DNA of 5,674 nt from NCBI GenBank assembly GCA_030592625.1, contig JAUVIY010000183.1, forward strand, positions 1 to 5,674, read 5' to 3'. Of the stretch, positions 1 to 5,674 are shown piece by piece. The stretch comes from Spirochaeta sp. Its GTDB lineage: Bacteria; Spirochaetota; Spirochaetia; DSM-2461. Numbering within the stretch: position 1 is the stretch's first letter; each line of letters begins with the position of its first letter. The translations under genes were made by a program, and so were the position numbers. Under the pieces are notes generated by a model, which was not told the DNA's origin, ran no database searches, and saw only the letters and a program-made list of their open reading frames with translations.

Positions 1-52
1 AACTTTTCATTGCTCGCAATTTCGCTTTGCGAAACCGCTGTTTTCCTCTCAT
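1..52 (-). CDS. Possible 5' fragment of a further gene, running off the left edge
   Basis: An ATG at 52-50 on the minus strand opens a frame that stays open for 17 codons to the window edge. The peptide begins MRGKQRFRKAKLRAMKS, which is strongly basic. An AGGAG sequence (65-69) lies 12 bases upstream of the ATG, a little farther than ideal. The ATG is 35 bases past the stop codon of the 545-residue protein, so it could be the next gene of the same transcript. A second in-frame ATG at 10-8 could be the real start, giving only three visible codons. The basic start would suit a signal peptide or a nucleic-acid-binding protein, but too little is visible to choose. It may also be chance, because two small palindromes lie inside this stretch (9-34). 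Confidence 0.3.
   Translation of the reverse strand, partial: MRGKQRFRKAKLRAMKS
9..34. repeat. Two adjoining small palindromes near the left edge
   Basis: Positions 9-20 read ATTGC-TC-GCAAT, a 5-base inverted repeat with a 2-base centre. Positions 20-34 read TTTCGC-TTT-GCGAAA, a perfect 6-base inverted repeat with a 3-base loop. They share base 20. On the minus strand they lie 54-79 bases past the stop codon of the 545-residue protein, so the second could form a small hairpin in that transcript's 3' region. No run of U follows it, so it is not a convincing intrinsic terminator. It may equally lie inside the start of a neighbouring gene. Confidence 0.4.
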
Positions 53-87
53 TCGTTTGGGAATCTCCTCTTTTTTCAGTGGAGTCG

Positions 88-1725
88 TTAATATCCGTCG
101 GACATTTCCCGGTTCATATCTTTTTTATAAAGCTCGTTATACACAAAACCGCGGTTTCTCAGGCTATCCTTGATGGGTTGCGGGAAGGGTAAGTGCCGCC
201 AGAATATACCTCTGACGTCTTTATCTATCTTCTGAACTCCGTCAACTTCCTTGGTGATCCAGAGAACGTAGTCTCCGAGGAACTTCAGGCGGACATCCCC
301 CCGCATCTTCTTTGCATTGAACCACTGGTAGTAATGCCCGGTGAGACCTTCTTCCATCCAGTAGTGAGCGGCCTTCTCTTTGGCTACGTTCCACCGCAAA
401 TCTCCAAGGGCGATAATAACGGCCATTTTAAGATTATTGGGAAACATGGGTATGGCGATTCGTCCCCGACTGGTGGCCCGGTTGAAGCGCTCAAATGGTT
501 CCCAGCACACGCCCCTGTCGCCGTAACAGGGAATGATGATGGTATGGGGGACGATTCGGTTGGTTTTCTGGCGGAAGGTGCGCCGGAATACACCGGGATC
601 AACCTGCTCCACCTGATCCATGTATCGGATGACGTTTTCCCGGGTTCCTATGAGATCCATGTTCGGGAAAAAGAAGTTTTTCAACAGGAAGGGCAGATGA
701 TTGCCCTGTCGGCCGACACACATCTTGGCCATCTGCCTGATGCTGTCTATTTCGCTTCCCATCACCCCTTTGTCGGCTTTGCTCAAACCGCCCATCTGCT
801 GAAACTTATCGCCGAGTTTCCCCAGCTCAGCATCGGCGTCTTTAAATTTCTCGATATTGAGGTTGATGTCCTTGTCGAGCTTATTCAACTTTCGCAAAAT
901 TTCACCGGCTCTGTTGAAGGACAGTTTCTGTTCGGGTGTATTGGCTATCTTGATACCGGGGATAATCGGATGAGACTCATGCTGGGTGATCAGCCTGATT
1001 TGGGAGTTCAGGTCGGATTCGAGCCCATCCCGGTTGGCAACCAGAGTCCTCAGAAGGGTAAGGTTGGCTTCCTTTGAGCCTTGTACTTTTTCCAGCAGGG
1101 CTTTGGTCTTGTTCTGGCTGCTCATCCTGGAAGGTTTCAGCTCATCTGTGGCCAGCGGGTTGATATTCCCTTCCAGGATGAGATCGAACCATTCATCGAC
1201 ATAATGGATGGGCTCGCCGAATTCATTACTGGTAATGACTTTTGAGATCATGCGCCGCTGTTCGAGGGATATCAGCGTAGGCAGGAAATAGCCGTATCTG
1301 AGAGCCCATCGTTTCTCGATGAGGTCTCCCTGATAATGTGTCGCCATGCTGCGTGCCAGATCCCACCAGGCTGGAATGAGACGCTGACGATAGACCCCCT
1401 TCTCCTGAGGATCCTCGGCTTTCAGGTATTTCTGAAGAATTGTATGGATGCGCTTGGAAATTTCACCCTCTCCGGTGAGAAGCTTGGAGTAATAGTCTTT
1501 TTCGAAGAAAACCGGATCGGGATCCTGCTCCCATTTTGTGATGGAAGGGAAATTCTCACGGGAAAAGTCTTCGGCTGGAACGTCTTTACGGTCCCGCTGC
1601 TGCTGGGGAACCTGGTCTTCGAAGAGATCTGAGAAGTCCGGAATAGAAGCAGGGGACGTATCGTTACCCAGGAGTTCAGCAATCTCCGGGTCAATGTCCC
1701 CTGCGTTCAAGATATTATCGGTCAT
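88..1725 (-). CDS. Conserved-looking 545-residue protein of unknown function, probably cytoplasmic
   Basis: I do not recognise this family. The protein has no signal peptide and no convincing membrane segment. Residues 1-56 are acidic and low in complexity, so probably disordered. Residues 75-185 are Trp/Tyr-rich and probably helical (LIPAWWDLARSMATHYQG, residues 117-133). Residues 200-335 are rich in Lys, Leu, Glu and Asp and look like helices or coiled coil. The C-terminal part (336-545) looks like the folded core, with IVPHTIIIPCYGDRGVCWEPF at 391-411 (two Cys seven apart) and many Trp, Tyr and His residues around 440-490. The start is placed at ATG 1725. The ATG at 1779 would put 18 codons inside the tRNA gene. 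No Shine-Dalgarno sequence precedes 1725, and the tRNA-Ala gene ends 8 bases upstream, so the two are probably co-transcribed. The sequence style recalls spirochaete conserved hypotheticals, which is an impression only. Confidence 0.9.
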   Translation of the reverse strand: MTDNILNAGDIDPEIAELLGNDTSPASIPDFSDLFEDQVPQQQRDRKDVPAEDFSRENFPSITKWEQDPDPVFFEKDYYSKLLTGEGEISKRIHTILQKYLKAEDPQEKGVYRQRLIPAWWDLARSMATHYQGDLIEKRWALRYGYFLPTLISLEQRRMISKVITSNEFGEPIHYVDEWFDLILEGNINPLATDELKPSRMSSQNKTKALLEKVQGSKEANLTLLRTLVANRDGLESDLNSQIRLITQHESHPIIPGIKIANTPEQKLSFNRAGEILRKLNKLDKDINLNIEKFKDADAELGKLGDKFQQMGGLSKADKGVMGSEIDSIRQMAKMCVGRQGNHLPFLLKNFFFPNMDLIGTRENVIRYMDQVEQVDPGVFRRTFRQKTNRIVPHTIIIPCYGDRGVCWEPFERFNRATSRGRIAIPMFPNNLKMAVIIALGDLRWNVAKEKAAHYWMEEGLTGHYYQWFNAKKMRGDVRLKFLGDYVLWITKEVDGVQKIDKDVRGIFWRHLPFPQPIKDSLRNRGFVYNELYKKDMNREMSDGY

Positions 1726-1733
1726 ATCTGGTT

Positions 1734-1807
1734 TGGAGGTGAAGGGAGTCGAACCCACGACCTCGTGAATGCCATTCACGCGCTCTAGCCAGCTGAGCTA
1801 CACCCCC
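1734..1807 (-). tRNA. tRNA-Ala (anticodon GGC)
   Basis: The 74-base minus-strand gene folds as a complete cloverleaf. The acceptor stem pairs GGGGGTG with CACCTCC and includes the G3:U70 wobble pair that alanyl-tRNA synthetase recognises. The D arm is GCTC/GAGC. The anticodon stem is CGTGA/TCACG, with loop ATGGCAT and anticodon GGC, reading GCC/GCU codons. The T loop is TTCGACT and the discriminator base is A. CCA is not encoded: AAC follows the discriminator, so CCA must be added after transcription. The T stem is weak: the pair next to the acceptor is G49:U65 and the next is a U50/U64 mismatch, leaving three G:C pairs. A strong promoter lies just upstream. A protein gene begins 8 bases downstream on the same strand. 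Confidence 0.97.
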
Positions 1808-1820
1808 AGATGCGAGGGCT

Positions 1821-1849
1821 ATCCTATCGACGGCTCTCAAAATTGTCAA
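1821..1849 (-). promoter_or_regulatory. Sigma-70-type promoter for tRNA-Ala and the downstream gene
   Basis: Read on the minus strand, the -35 hexamer is a perfect TTGACA (1844-1849). It is followed by a 17-base spacer and a -10 hexamer TAGGAT (1821-1826, 4 of 6 consensus bases). The tRNA begins 13 bases after the -10, so transcription should start about 5-7 bases before the mature tRNA. This spacing suits a stable-RNA promoter. The bases between the -10 and the tRNA (AGCCCTCGCATCT) are fairly GC-rich, as in stringently controlled promoters, but that control is only inferred. No other promoter is evident for the 545-residue gene. Confidence 0.85.
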
Positions 1850-1900
1850 CAGAATCATCCGTGAATATTGCATAATTTCAGTGTTGTTCTGCATCGGATC

Positions 1901-1927
1901 ATTAACAATAACCATGTTAGTTATCAT
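1901..1927. repeat. Overlapping TAAC/GTTA inverted repeats in the divergent intergenic region
   Basis: The AT-rich stretch contains TAACA...TGTTA (1903-1907 with 1915-1919) and ATAAC...GTTAT (1908-1912 with 1920-1924). Each is a 5-base inverted repeat with a 7-base centre, the second shifted 5 bases from the first. They lie between the minus-strand tRNA promoter and the plus-strand candidate promoter, where a regulator of either unit could bind. They could also be chance products of AT-rich sequence. The rest of the intergenic region (1850-1900) shows nothing I can name. Confidence 0.25.
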
Positions 1928-1934
1928 TCTGGGA

Positions 1935-1952
1935 GACCGGAGTGAGACGGTC
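1935..1952. promoter_or_regulatory. Inverted repeat overlapping the probable -35 region, possible operator
   Basis: GACCG (1935-1939) and CGGTC (1948-1952) form a perfect 5-base inverted repeat around an 8-base centre. The right half and centre overlap the candidate -35 element (1944-1949) of the MoxR-type operon, where a repressor could block RNA polymerase. If transcription began farther upstream it could instead be a small hairpin in the leader RNA. A 5-base repeat arises fairly often by chance, so this is tentative. Confidence 0.3.
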
Positions 1953-1972
1953 AAGCCCGTTTTGATTATACT
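1944..1972 (+). promoter_or_regulatory. Probable promoter of the MoxR-DUF58-transglutaminase operon
   Basis: A -10-like TATACT (1967-1972, 5 of 6 consensus bases) lies 17 bases after GAGACG (1944-1949), which keeps the GAC core of TTGACA. The -10 ends 8 bases before the ATPase start codon at 1981, so transcription would begin at or just before the ATG and give a leaderless or nearly leaderless mRNA. This fits the lack of a Shine-Dalgarno sequence there. An alternative -10, TATCAT (1922-1927), is equally close to consensus. However, TTAACA (1902-1907) is only 14 bases from it, too short a spacer for a normal promoter. Confidence 0.45.
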
Positions 1973-1980
1973 TTGCATTC

Positions 1981-2925
1981 ATGGACCATCAACCGGCAGC
2001 AACTCCCACCGCATCTATCATACTCGAAGGATTCTCGAAAGTACTGAAAGGAAAACAATCTCTATTGGAAAAAGTTCTTGCCGGGTTCCTGGCCGGCGGC
2101 CACATACTGCTCGAGGATCTGCCCGGTACAGGTAAAACAACTGTAGGCCGTACTTTAGCGAAACTGGTGGATGGCGCCGTTTTCAAACGAATACAGTTCA
2201 CTCCCGATCTTCTTCCCTATGATATCACTGGCGTGGATGTCTGGGATGAAAGGAAGCGGGAATTCGTCTTTCATCCGGGACCCGTATTTGCTCATGTGGT
2301 ATTGGCGGACGAGATTAACAGGACAACACCAAAAGTTCAGTCGGCCCTGTTGGAGGCCATGGCCGAATCCCAGGTCACTATCGGCAACCATACCCGCCCC
2401 CTGGCCGACCCTTTTCTTGTCATAGGCACACAGAATCCAGTGGAAACAGAGGGGACTTATCCGCTGCCTGAAGCCCAGAAAGACCGTTTTATGCTGTGCC
2501 TCCGACCGGGATATCCGGACCGTGAATCGGAATATTCCATTGTACGGGATGATCCCGGACAGTGGACACTTCCGGGCCTGGAACCTGTCTGTACACTGGA
2601 TGAATTGCTGGCTATGAAAACAGCGGTGAGAAAGGTCCATATTGATGAGAGGCTGATGCACTGTACAGTCGATCTCGCTGCGGCGCTGAGAGACCACCCG
2701 GATACCATACTGGGAGTTTCCACCCGGGGTGCGTTGATGCTCACCGCGGTTATGAGGTCGTTGGCTTTTGTAAGAGGACGGGATTACGTCATTGATCAGG
2801 ATCTGGCCGACCTTGCTGTTGAGGCCTACGCCCATCGTATTCGTTTACGAGGCGGAGCCGTCAAGGTGGAAGAACTCGTGGCAGATCTGGCCGTTAAGGA
2901 ATTACGCCATATCCGTCATGGCTGA
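1981..2925 (+). CDS. MoxR-family AAA+ ATPase
   Basis: A 314-residue soluble ATPase of typical MoxR length. Walker A is LPGTGKTT (47-54; Lys52 binds ATP phosphates). Walker B is VVLADEIN (106-113; Asp110 for Mg2+, Glu111 catalytic). Sensor 1 is IGTQNP (148-153, Asn152). PLPEAQKDRF (161-170) carries the expected arginine finger, Arg169. Sensor 2 is STRGAL (247-252, Arg249), at the start of the C-terminal lid. MoxR proteins form ring-shaped oligomers and are regarded as chaperone-like partners of von Willebrand A or DUF58 proteins; the neighbour here is a DUF58 protein. ATG 1981 is the only reasonable start, because an in-frame TGA lies at 1963-1965 with no start codon between. There is no Shine-Dalgarno sequence, and a -10-like box lies just upstream, so the mRNA may be leaderless. 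The gene overlaps its downstream neighbour by 8 bases. The family is certain; the particular client is not known. Confidence 0.96.
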   Translation: MDHQPAATPTASIILEGFSKVLKGKQSLLEKVLAGFLAGGHILLEDLPGTGKTTVGRTLAKLVDGAVFKRIQFTPDLLPYDITGVDVWDERKREFVFHPGPVFAHVVLADEINRTTPKVQSALLEAMAESQVTIGNHTRPLADPFLVIGTQNPVETEGTYPLPEAQKDRFMLCLRPGYPDRESEYSIVRDDPGQWTLPGLEPVCTLDELLAMKTAVRKVHIDERLMHCTVDLAAALRDHPDTILGVSTRGALMLTAVMRSLAFVRGRDYVIDQDLADLAVEAYAHRIRLRGGAVKVEELVADLAVKELRHIRHG

Positions 2926-4147
2926 ACGGTTACGTGTCCAATTCCGGCCGACACCAGCCGGTGTCGCCGTTTTTTTCCTCCCTCTCGCTCTGCTCTCCAA
3001 GGGGGTGCCGCAAACCGGTACAGCCGCTCTGATAGTCGGAATCGGACTGCCTTCCCTGGTCCTCATTTCACTTCTGTTTCTCCTGGCCGGCGCTTTATCG
3101 GTTATCAGGACAGCCGGGAAAGCAGAAACCTGCGTTACAGCTCTCCCGGCGGATTGTAAAATCGGCCGTCCTGTCTTTTTGAAAACCGATCCGGCCCGTT
3201 CCCGCTTTCTTCCCGGTATACGGTTGTCTGTGCATTGGATTCTAAGTTTCGGACCTTTCAGGCATCATGCGGCCGCCCCGCTTCCGGCGGCGGGCGCCGG
3301 TTCAGCGATGCTTGTTTTTCCCCGCCGGGGTGAATGGCTGGGCCGTTCCTTCATCCGGGCCTGCGATCCCTTCGGATTCTTCCGTTTAGATTGTCCCTGC
3401 GGAACTTCCCGAAATGTTGTTGTTCCGCCCGTTCTTAATCCTATTGAGGGCGCCGACATCCCCGGACGTCCCACTGCCAAAACGGCGACGGCTCCGAGGC
3501 TTCGTGAAGATGCCGATGAAAGACTGGAACGGCGTGCCTACATTCCCGGTGATGATCCCAGGCGTCTGGACTGGAAGCTCTATGCAAAAACCGGCGATAT
3601 GCAAGTACGCGTGGGAGAGGAAGGAATCCCCTTCCGGGGACAACTCTGGCTGCAGGTTGTTTCATCATCGGCTTCCGGGTTCGGGGAGAAAAAACGGATT
3701 CATCAGCTCGATGCCGCTCTGGAAGCTGCTGCAGCCCTGGTACGGCGCCTTGAGGATGAGGGTCAGGATGTCCGTATCACATTGCCCGGTGAAGAGCAAT
3801 GGGCCGGTACTGATACGGGTTGGGATGGACGGCTGGCCCGGTCTCTTCCCTCCGGTTCAGGTCTGCGGAAATCGCCGGCCCCGGGTGAGCGGCTCTGGAT
3901 AATCGCTCATCCGGAGGATGATATCGGCAGGTTTGCCGCCACCGATGCATTAAGCCGGGGATGCCGGGTATCCCTGGGTTATCCTGCCGGGACCATGTCG
4001 AAGCGGACATTCTCCCGATGGCTGATAAGCGAAATCGGCCGAATGGATTCTGCCATGGGATGGATGGAATTCAGGCAGTACCGGCGAAAGCTGGAGCAGG
4101 CGGAATCTCTCTCTGAAGCGGAGGGGCTCGATGTCAGGCGGATCTGA
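2918..4147 (+). CDS. DUF58-domain membrane-anchored protein, partner of the MoxR ATPase
   Basis: A 409-residue protein. Two hydrophobic segments (about 14-27 and 34-63) form a membrane hairpin near the N-terminus, the usual DUF58 layout. DPFGFFR (150-156) matches the family DPFGLFR motif. The DUF58 signature follows at 206-231, with YIPGDDPRRLDWK (208-220) and then LYAKTGDMQVR (221-231). Residues 243-290 correspond to a von Willebrand A-like strand and helix. The usual Asp-x-Ser-x-Ser metal-site loop is replaced by LQVVSSSASG (245-254), with no Asp, so metal binding is doubtful. The start is ATG 2918, 8 bases inside the end of the ATPase gene. The nearest AAGGA is 17 bases upstream, so translation probably depends on coupling. 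An ATG 126 bases farther upstream in the same frame lies deep inside the ATPase gene and is less likely. The exact role of DUF58 proteins is unsettled. Confidence 0.94.
   Translation: MAERLRVQFRPTPAGVAVFFLPLALLSKGVPQTGTAALIVGIGLPSLVLISLLFLLAGALSVIRTAGKAETCVTALPADCKIGRPVFLKTDPARSRFLPGIRLSVHWILSFGPFRHHAAAPLPAAGAGSAMLVFPRRGEWLGRSFIRACDPFGFFRLDCPCGTSRNVVVPPVLNPIEGADIPGRPTAKTATAPRLREDADERLERRAYIPGDDPRRLDWKLYAKTGDMQVRVGEEGIPFRGQLWLQVVSSSASGFGEKKRIHQLDAALEAAAALVRRLEDEGQDVRITLPGEEQWAGTDTGWDGRLARSLPSGSGLRKSPAPGERLWIIAHPEDDIGRFAATDALSRGCRVSLGYPAGTMSKRTFSRWLISEIGRMDSAMGWMEFRQYRRKLEQAESLSEAEGLDVRRI
4120..4126 (+). promoter_or_regulatory. Strong ribosome binding site for the transglutaminase-like gene
   Basis: GGAGGGG lies in the last codons of the DUF58 gene. 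The GGAGG core (4120-4124) is followed by a 6-base spacer before ATG 4131. This fixes the start of the third gene. It also shows that the organism uses Shine-Dalgarno initiation, which makes its absence at the two other operon-leading genes more notable. Confidence 0.85.
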
Positions 4148-5674
4148 CCGATTCTTCGGAGTTCGACAAATTCCCCGGATGCTGCTTCATATCCTGGGAT
4201 GGGTTTTACTCTGCCGATCCCTTCAGGATGTCGTGCCTCACGCCTGGGCCTGGACCGCTTTACCTTCAGCCGCCGTCACAGGGTATCTGGTATACAGACT
4301 GCGCCTGAGAATGGTGCCGGCGATAGCCTCAATTGCTCTGCTGCCATGGCTGATCCGACTGGCGGTATTTGTCGTTTCATCAGCCGTAATATCTGATCTG
4401 CCCGTCACTTTCGACAACGGGTGGTTTCTGACGGCGCCGTACCTGTATTTCTCGGCACTTTCAATCTACCTGGTTGCTCGTCGCCCCGGAGCCGGTATCG
4501 TCGAGACAATCATCCTTGCAGGTTTTACAACACTTCTGCTGGATCGTGATAATCTCTGGTCTCAATCCCTGTCCGGTCCTGCGGCGGATACTTTAAATCT
4601 CATCATCGCAGTTCTTGTCATTCTGCTCACGATTCTTTCGTTTGCAGCAGTGCGCAGGGATGTTGAGCTGAGAATTTCGGGAATCCCGGGGTCGAATCGA
4701 GGGCTTCGATTTTCTGCAGGCCGGATATGTTATGGGATAACCCTGACTGCCGCCCTGGCCCTGCTGTTGCTGGCGGGTAACCGTATCCGGCGGGACCAGT
4801 CCATCCAGACCGGCGGTGGGTTGCTGGCCAGCGATATGTTCCGGTTCGATTTCAGCGATGTACTTTCCCTTGAGCCGGAAATATCTCTCAATGCCGAACT
4901 CACCATGCTCTACCGGGAAGACGGGCCGGCCACTGTTCGTCATCTGCGTCGATATACGCTGTCGGGATGGGATGATGAACGAGGTTTCTTCAGGGATGGG
5001 GATATGGAATCGGATCATAATGCGAACCCAATCCCCGTTACCCTGCCCAAAGGCCCCAGGGACTGGTCTGAGGGAGATATTCAGGCCCGGATCGATGTGA
5101 GTCAGGAATACTATCTTATCGCCCTTGATCCGGAATCGTTCTTTGCTTTGAATTATCCGGTAGCTGTGGAGCCCTGGATTATCTGGGACGATGCCTCCTT
5201 CACCAGGGCTTACGCCGTCGAATCCAGAGTGTCGGTAGCCGGACCATGGGAGCTGATGGATACCGGGTATAATGTTCTTCCACGGAAACAACTTGAGTAC
5301 TACCTCGAAGGTGGAGACGATTCTTACTTTGTTGAACTTGCAGATGATATCACCGTTAATCTGAATAACAGATGGAGCAAAGTCTCCGCAGTGGAACGTT
5401 GGTTTCATGAGAATTACTACTATTCTCTCAATCCGGGGCTCGCTCCCGACGGGGATCAGCTCAGCTGGTTCTTGAAGGAAACCCGCAGGGGCTACTGTTC
5501 CTATTTTTCATTCGCCATGACCCGGATCTGCCGGGCGGCGGGAATTCCGGCCCGTGTTGCGGTGGGATTTCTCACCGATCCCGATACTTCAACCCTGGGA
5601 TTTGTACCAGTGCGCTCCGATCAGGCCCATGCCTGGGTGGAGGTATGGTTTGATGAATACGGGTGGATTACATT
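4131..5674 (+). CDS. Transglutaminase-like membrane protein (TgpA/DUF3488 type), 3' end outside the window
   Basis: The frame is open from ATG 4131 to the window edge, giving 514 codons plus 2 bases. The first 216 residues hold about six or seven hydrophobic segments (roughly 16-33, 40-57, 60-84, 100-115, 122-137, 154-173, 198-216), matching the DUF3488 membrane domain. A large hydrophilic, probably extracytoplasmic region follows, with the family-like HLRRYTLSGWDDERGFF (271-287). The transglutaminase core starts near 415. The catalytic Cys is Cys456 in RRGYCSYFSFAMTRICRAAGIPARVAVGF (452-480, shown here only to locate it: GYC then AGIPARV). The catalytic His is His500 in QAHAWVEVWF. The expected Asp should fall just past the edge after GWIT (511-514). 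Full-length relatives continue with one more membrane segment and often a DUF4129 tail. The gene overlaps the DUF58 gene by 17 bases. Transglutaminase-like does not prove cross-linking activity; proteolysis is possible. Confidence 0.94.
   Translation, partial: MSGGSDRFFGVRQIPRMLLHILGWVLLCRSLQDVVPHAWAWTALPSAAVTGYLVYRLRLRMVPAIASIALLPWLIRLAVFVVSSAVISDLPVTFDNGWFLTAPYLYFSALSIYLVARRPGAGIVETIILAGFTTLLLDRDNLWSQSLSGPAADTLNLIIAVLVILLTILSFAAVRRDVELRISGIPGSNRGLRFSAGRICYGITLTAALALLLLAGNRIRRDQSIQTGGGLLASDMFRFDFSDVLSLEPEISLNAELTMLYREDGPATVRHLRRYTLSGWDDERGFFRDGDMESDHNANPIPVTLPKGPRDWSEGDIQARIDVSQEYYLIALDPESFFALNYPVAVEPWIIWDDASFTRAYAVESRVSVAGPWELMDTGYNVLPRKQLEYYLEGGDDSYFVELADDITVNLNNRWSKVSAVERWFHENYYYSLNPGLAPDGDQLSWFLKETRRGYCSYFSFAMTRICRAAGIPARVAVGFLTDPDTSTLGFVPVRSDQAHAWVEVWFDEYGWIT

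Noticed and set aside
20..34. Intrinsic terminator for the leftward transcript
   Set aside because: The hairpin has only six pairs and is not followed by a U-rich run on the minus strand.
193..1077. Plus-strand open frame of 294 codons
   Set aside because: It lies wholly antisense to the 545-residue gene, shows no recognisable domain, and is explained as a shadow of that gene.
1726..1779. N-terminal extension of the 545-residue protein to ATG 1779
   Set aside because: The 18 extra codons lie almost entirely within the tRNA-Ala gene, so the ATG at 1725 is the sensible start.
2155..2835. Minus-strand open frame of 226 codons
   Set aside because: It is antisense to the MoxR ATPase, whose motifs are unmistakable in the plus frame.
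3414..3902. Plus-strand open frame of 162 codons inside the DUF58 gene
   Set aside because: It is out of frame with the DUF58 signature and has no domain or ribosome-binding site of note.
4593..5408. Minus-strand open frame of 271 codons
   Set aside because: It is antisense to the transglutaminase-like gene, which is open through the same region and carries membrane segments and catalytic residues.
1..5674. Mobile element, CRISPR array or phage integration at the tRNA gene
   Set aside because: I saw no integrase, transposase, spaced repeat array, or duplicated tRNA 3' end elsewhere in the window.

Overview
The window is ordinary bacterial chromosome with moderate, balanced base composition, dense coding and operon-style gene overlaps. 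It holds two divergent transcription units separated by a 173-base intergenic region (1808-1980). I see no phage, insertion sequence, CRISPR or plasmid signature. The style of the large unrecognised protein and its pairing with a MoxR/DUF58/transglutaminase cluster made me think of a free-living spirochaete. That is an impression, not something the sequence proves.

Leftward unit (minus strand): a clear promoter (TTGACA, 17-base spacer, TAGGAT; 1821-1849) drives a tRNA-Ala(GGC) gene (1734-1807). The start codon of a 545-residue protein of unknown function (88-1725) lies only 8 bases past the tRNA 3' end, with no Shine-Dalgarno sequence. Just beyond its stop codon, the left edge may hold the first 17 codons of another gene (1-52), but this is weak.

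Rightward unit (plus strand): three tightly overlapping genes form the known MoxR AAA+ ATPase, DUF58 protein and transglutaminase-like membrane protein (TgpA/DUF3488 type) operon. The ATPase (1981-2925) overlaps the DUF58 gene (2918-4147) by 8 bases. The DUF58 gene overlaps the transglutaminase gene (4131 to beyond the right edge) by 17 bases. The last gene has a strong Shine-Dalgarno sequence and is cut by the window just after its catalytic Cys and His.

How the genes fit together: in this family of clusters the MoxR ATPase is thought to act as a chaperone-like remodeller of the DUF58 protein, which carries a divergent von Willebrand A-like region. The membrane transglutaminase-like protein faces the cell envelope. 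The substrate and physiological role cannot be read from the sequence. The oddest points are two divergent transcripts that both appear to begin translation without a Shine-Dalgarno sequence, a tRNA-mRNA junction of 8 bases, an inverted repeat over the probable moxR-type promoter, and a DUF58 protein whose metal-binding loop looks eroded. I found no clearly new defence or mobile system.
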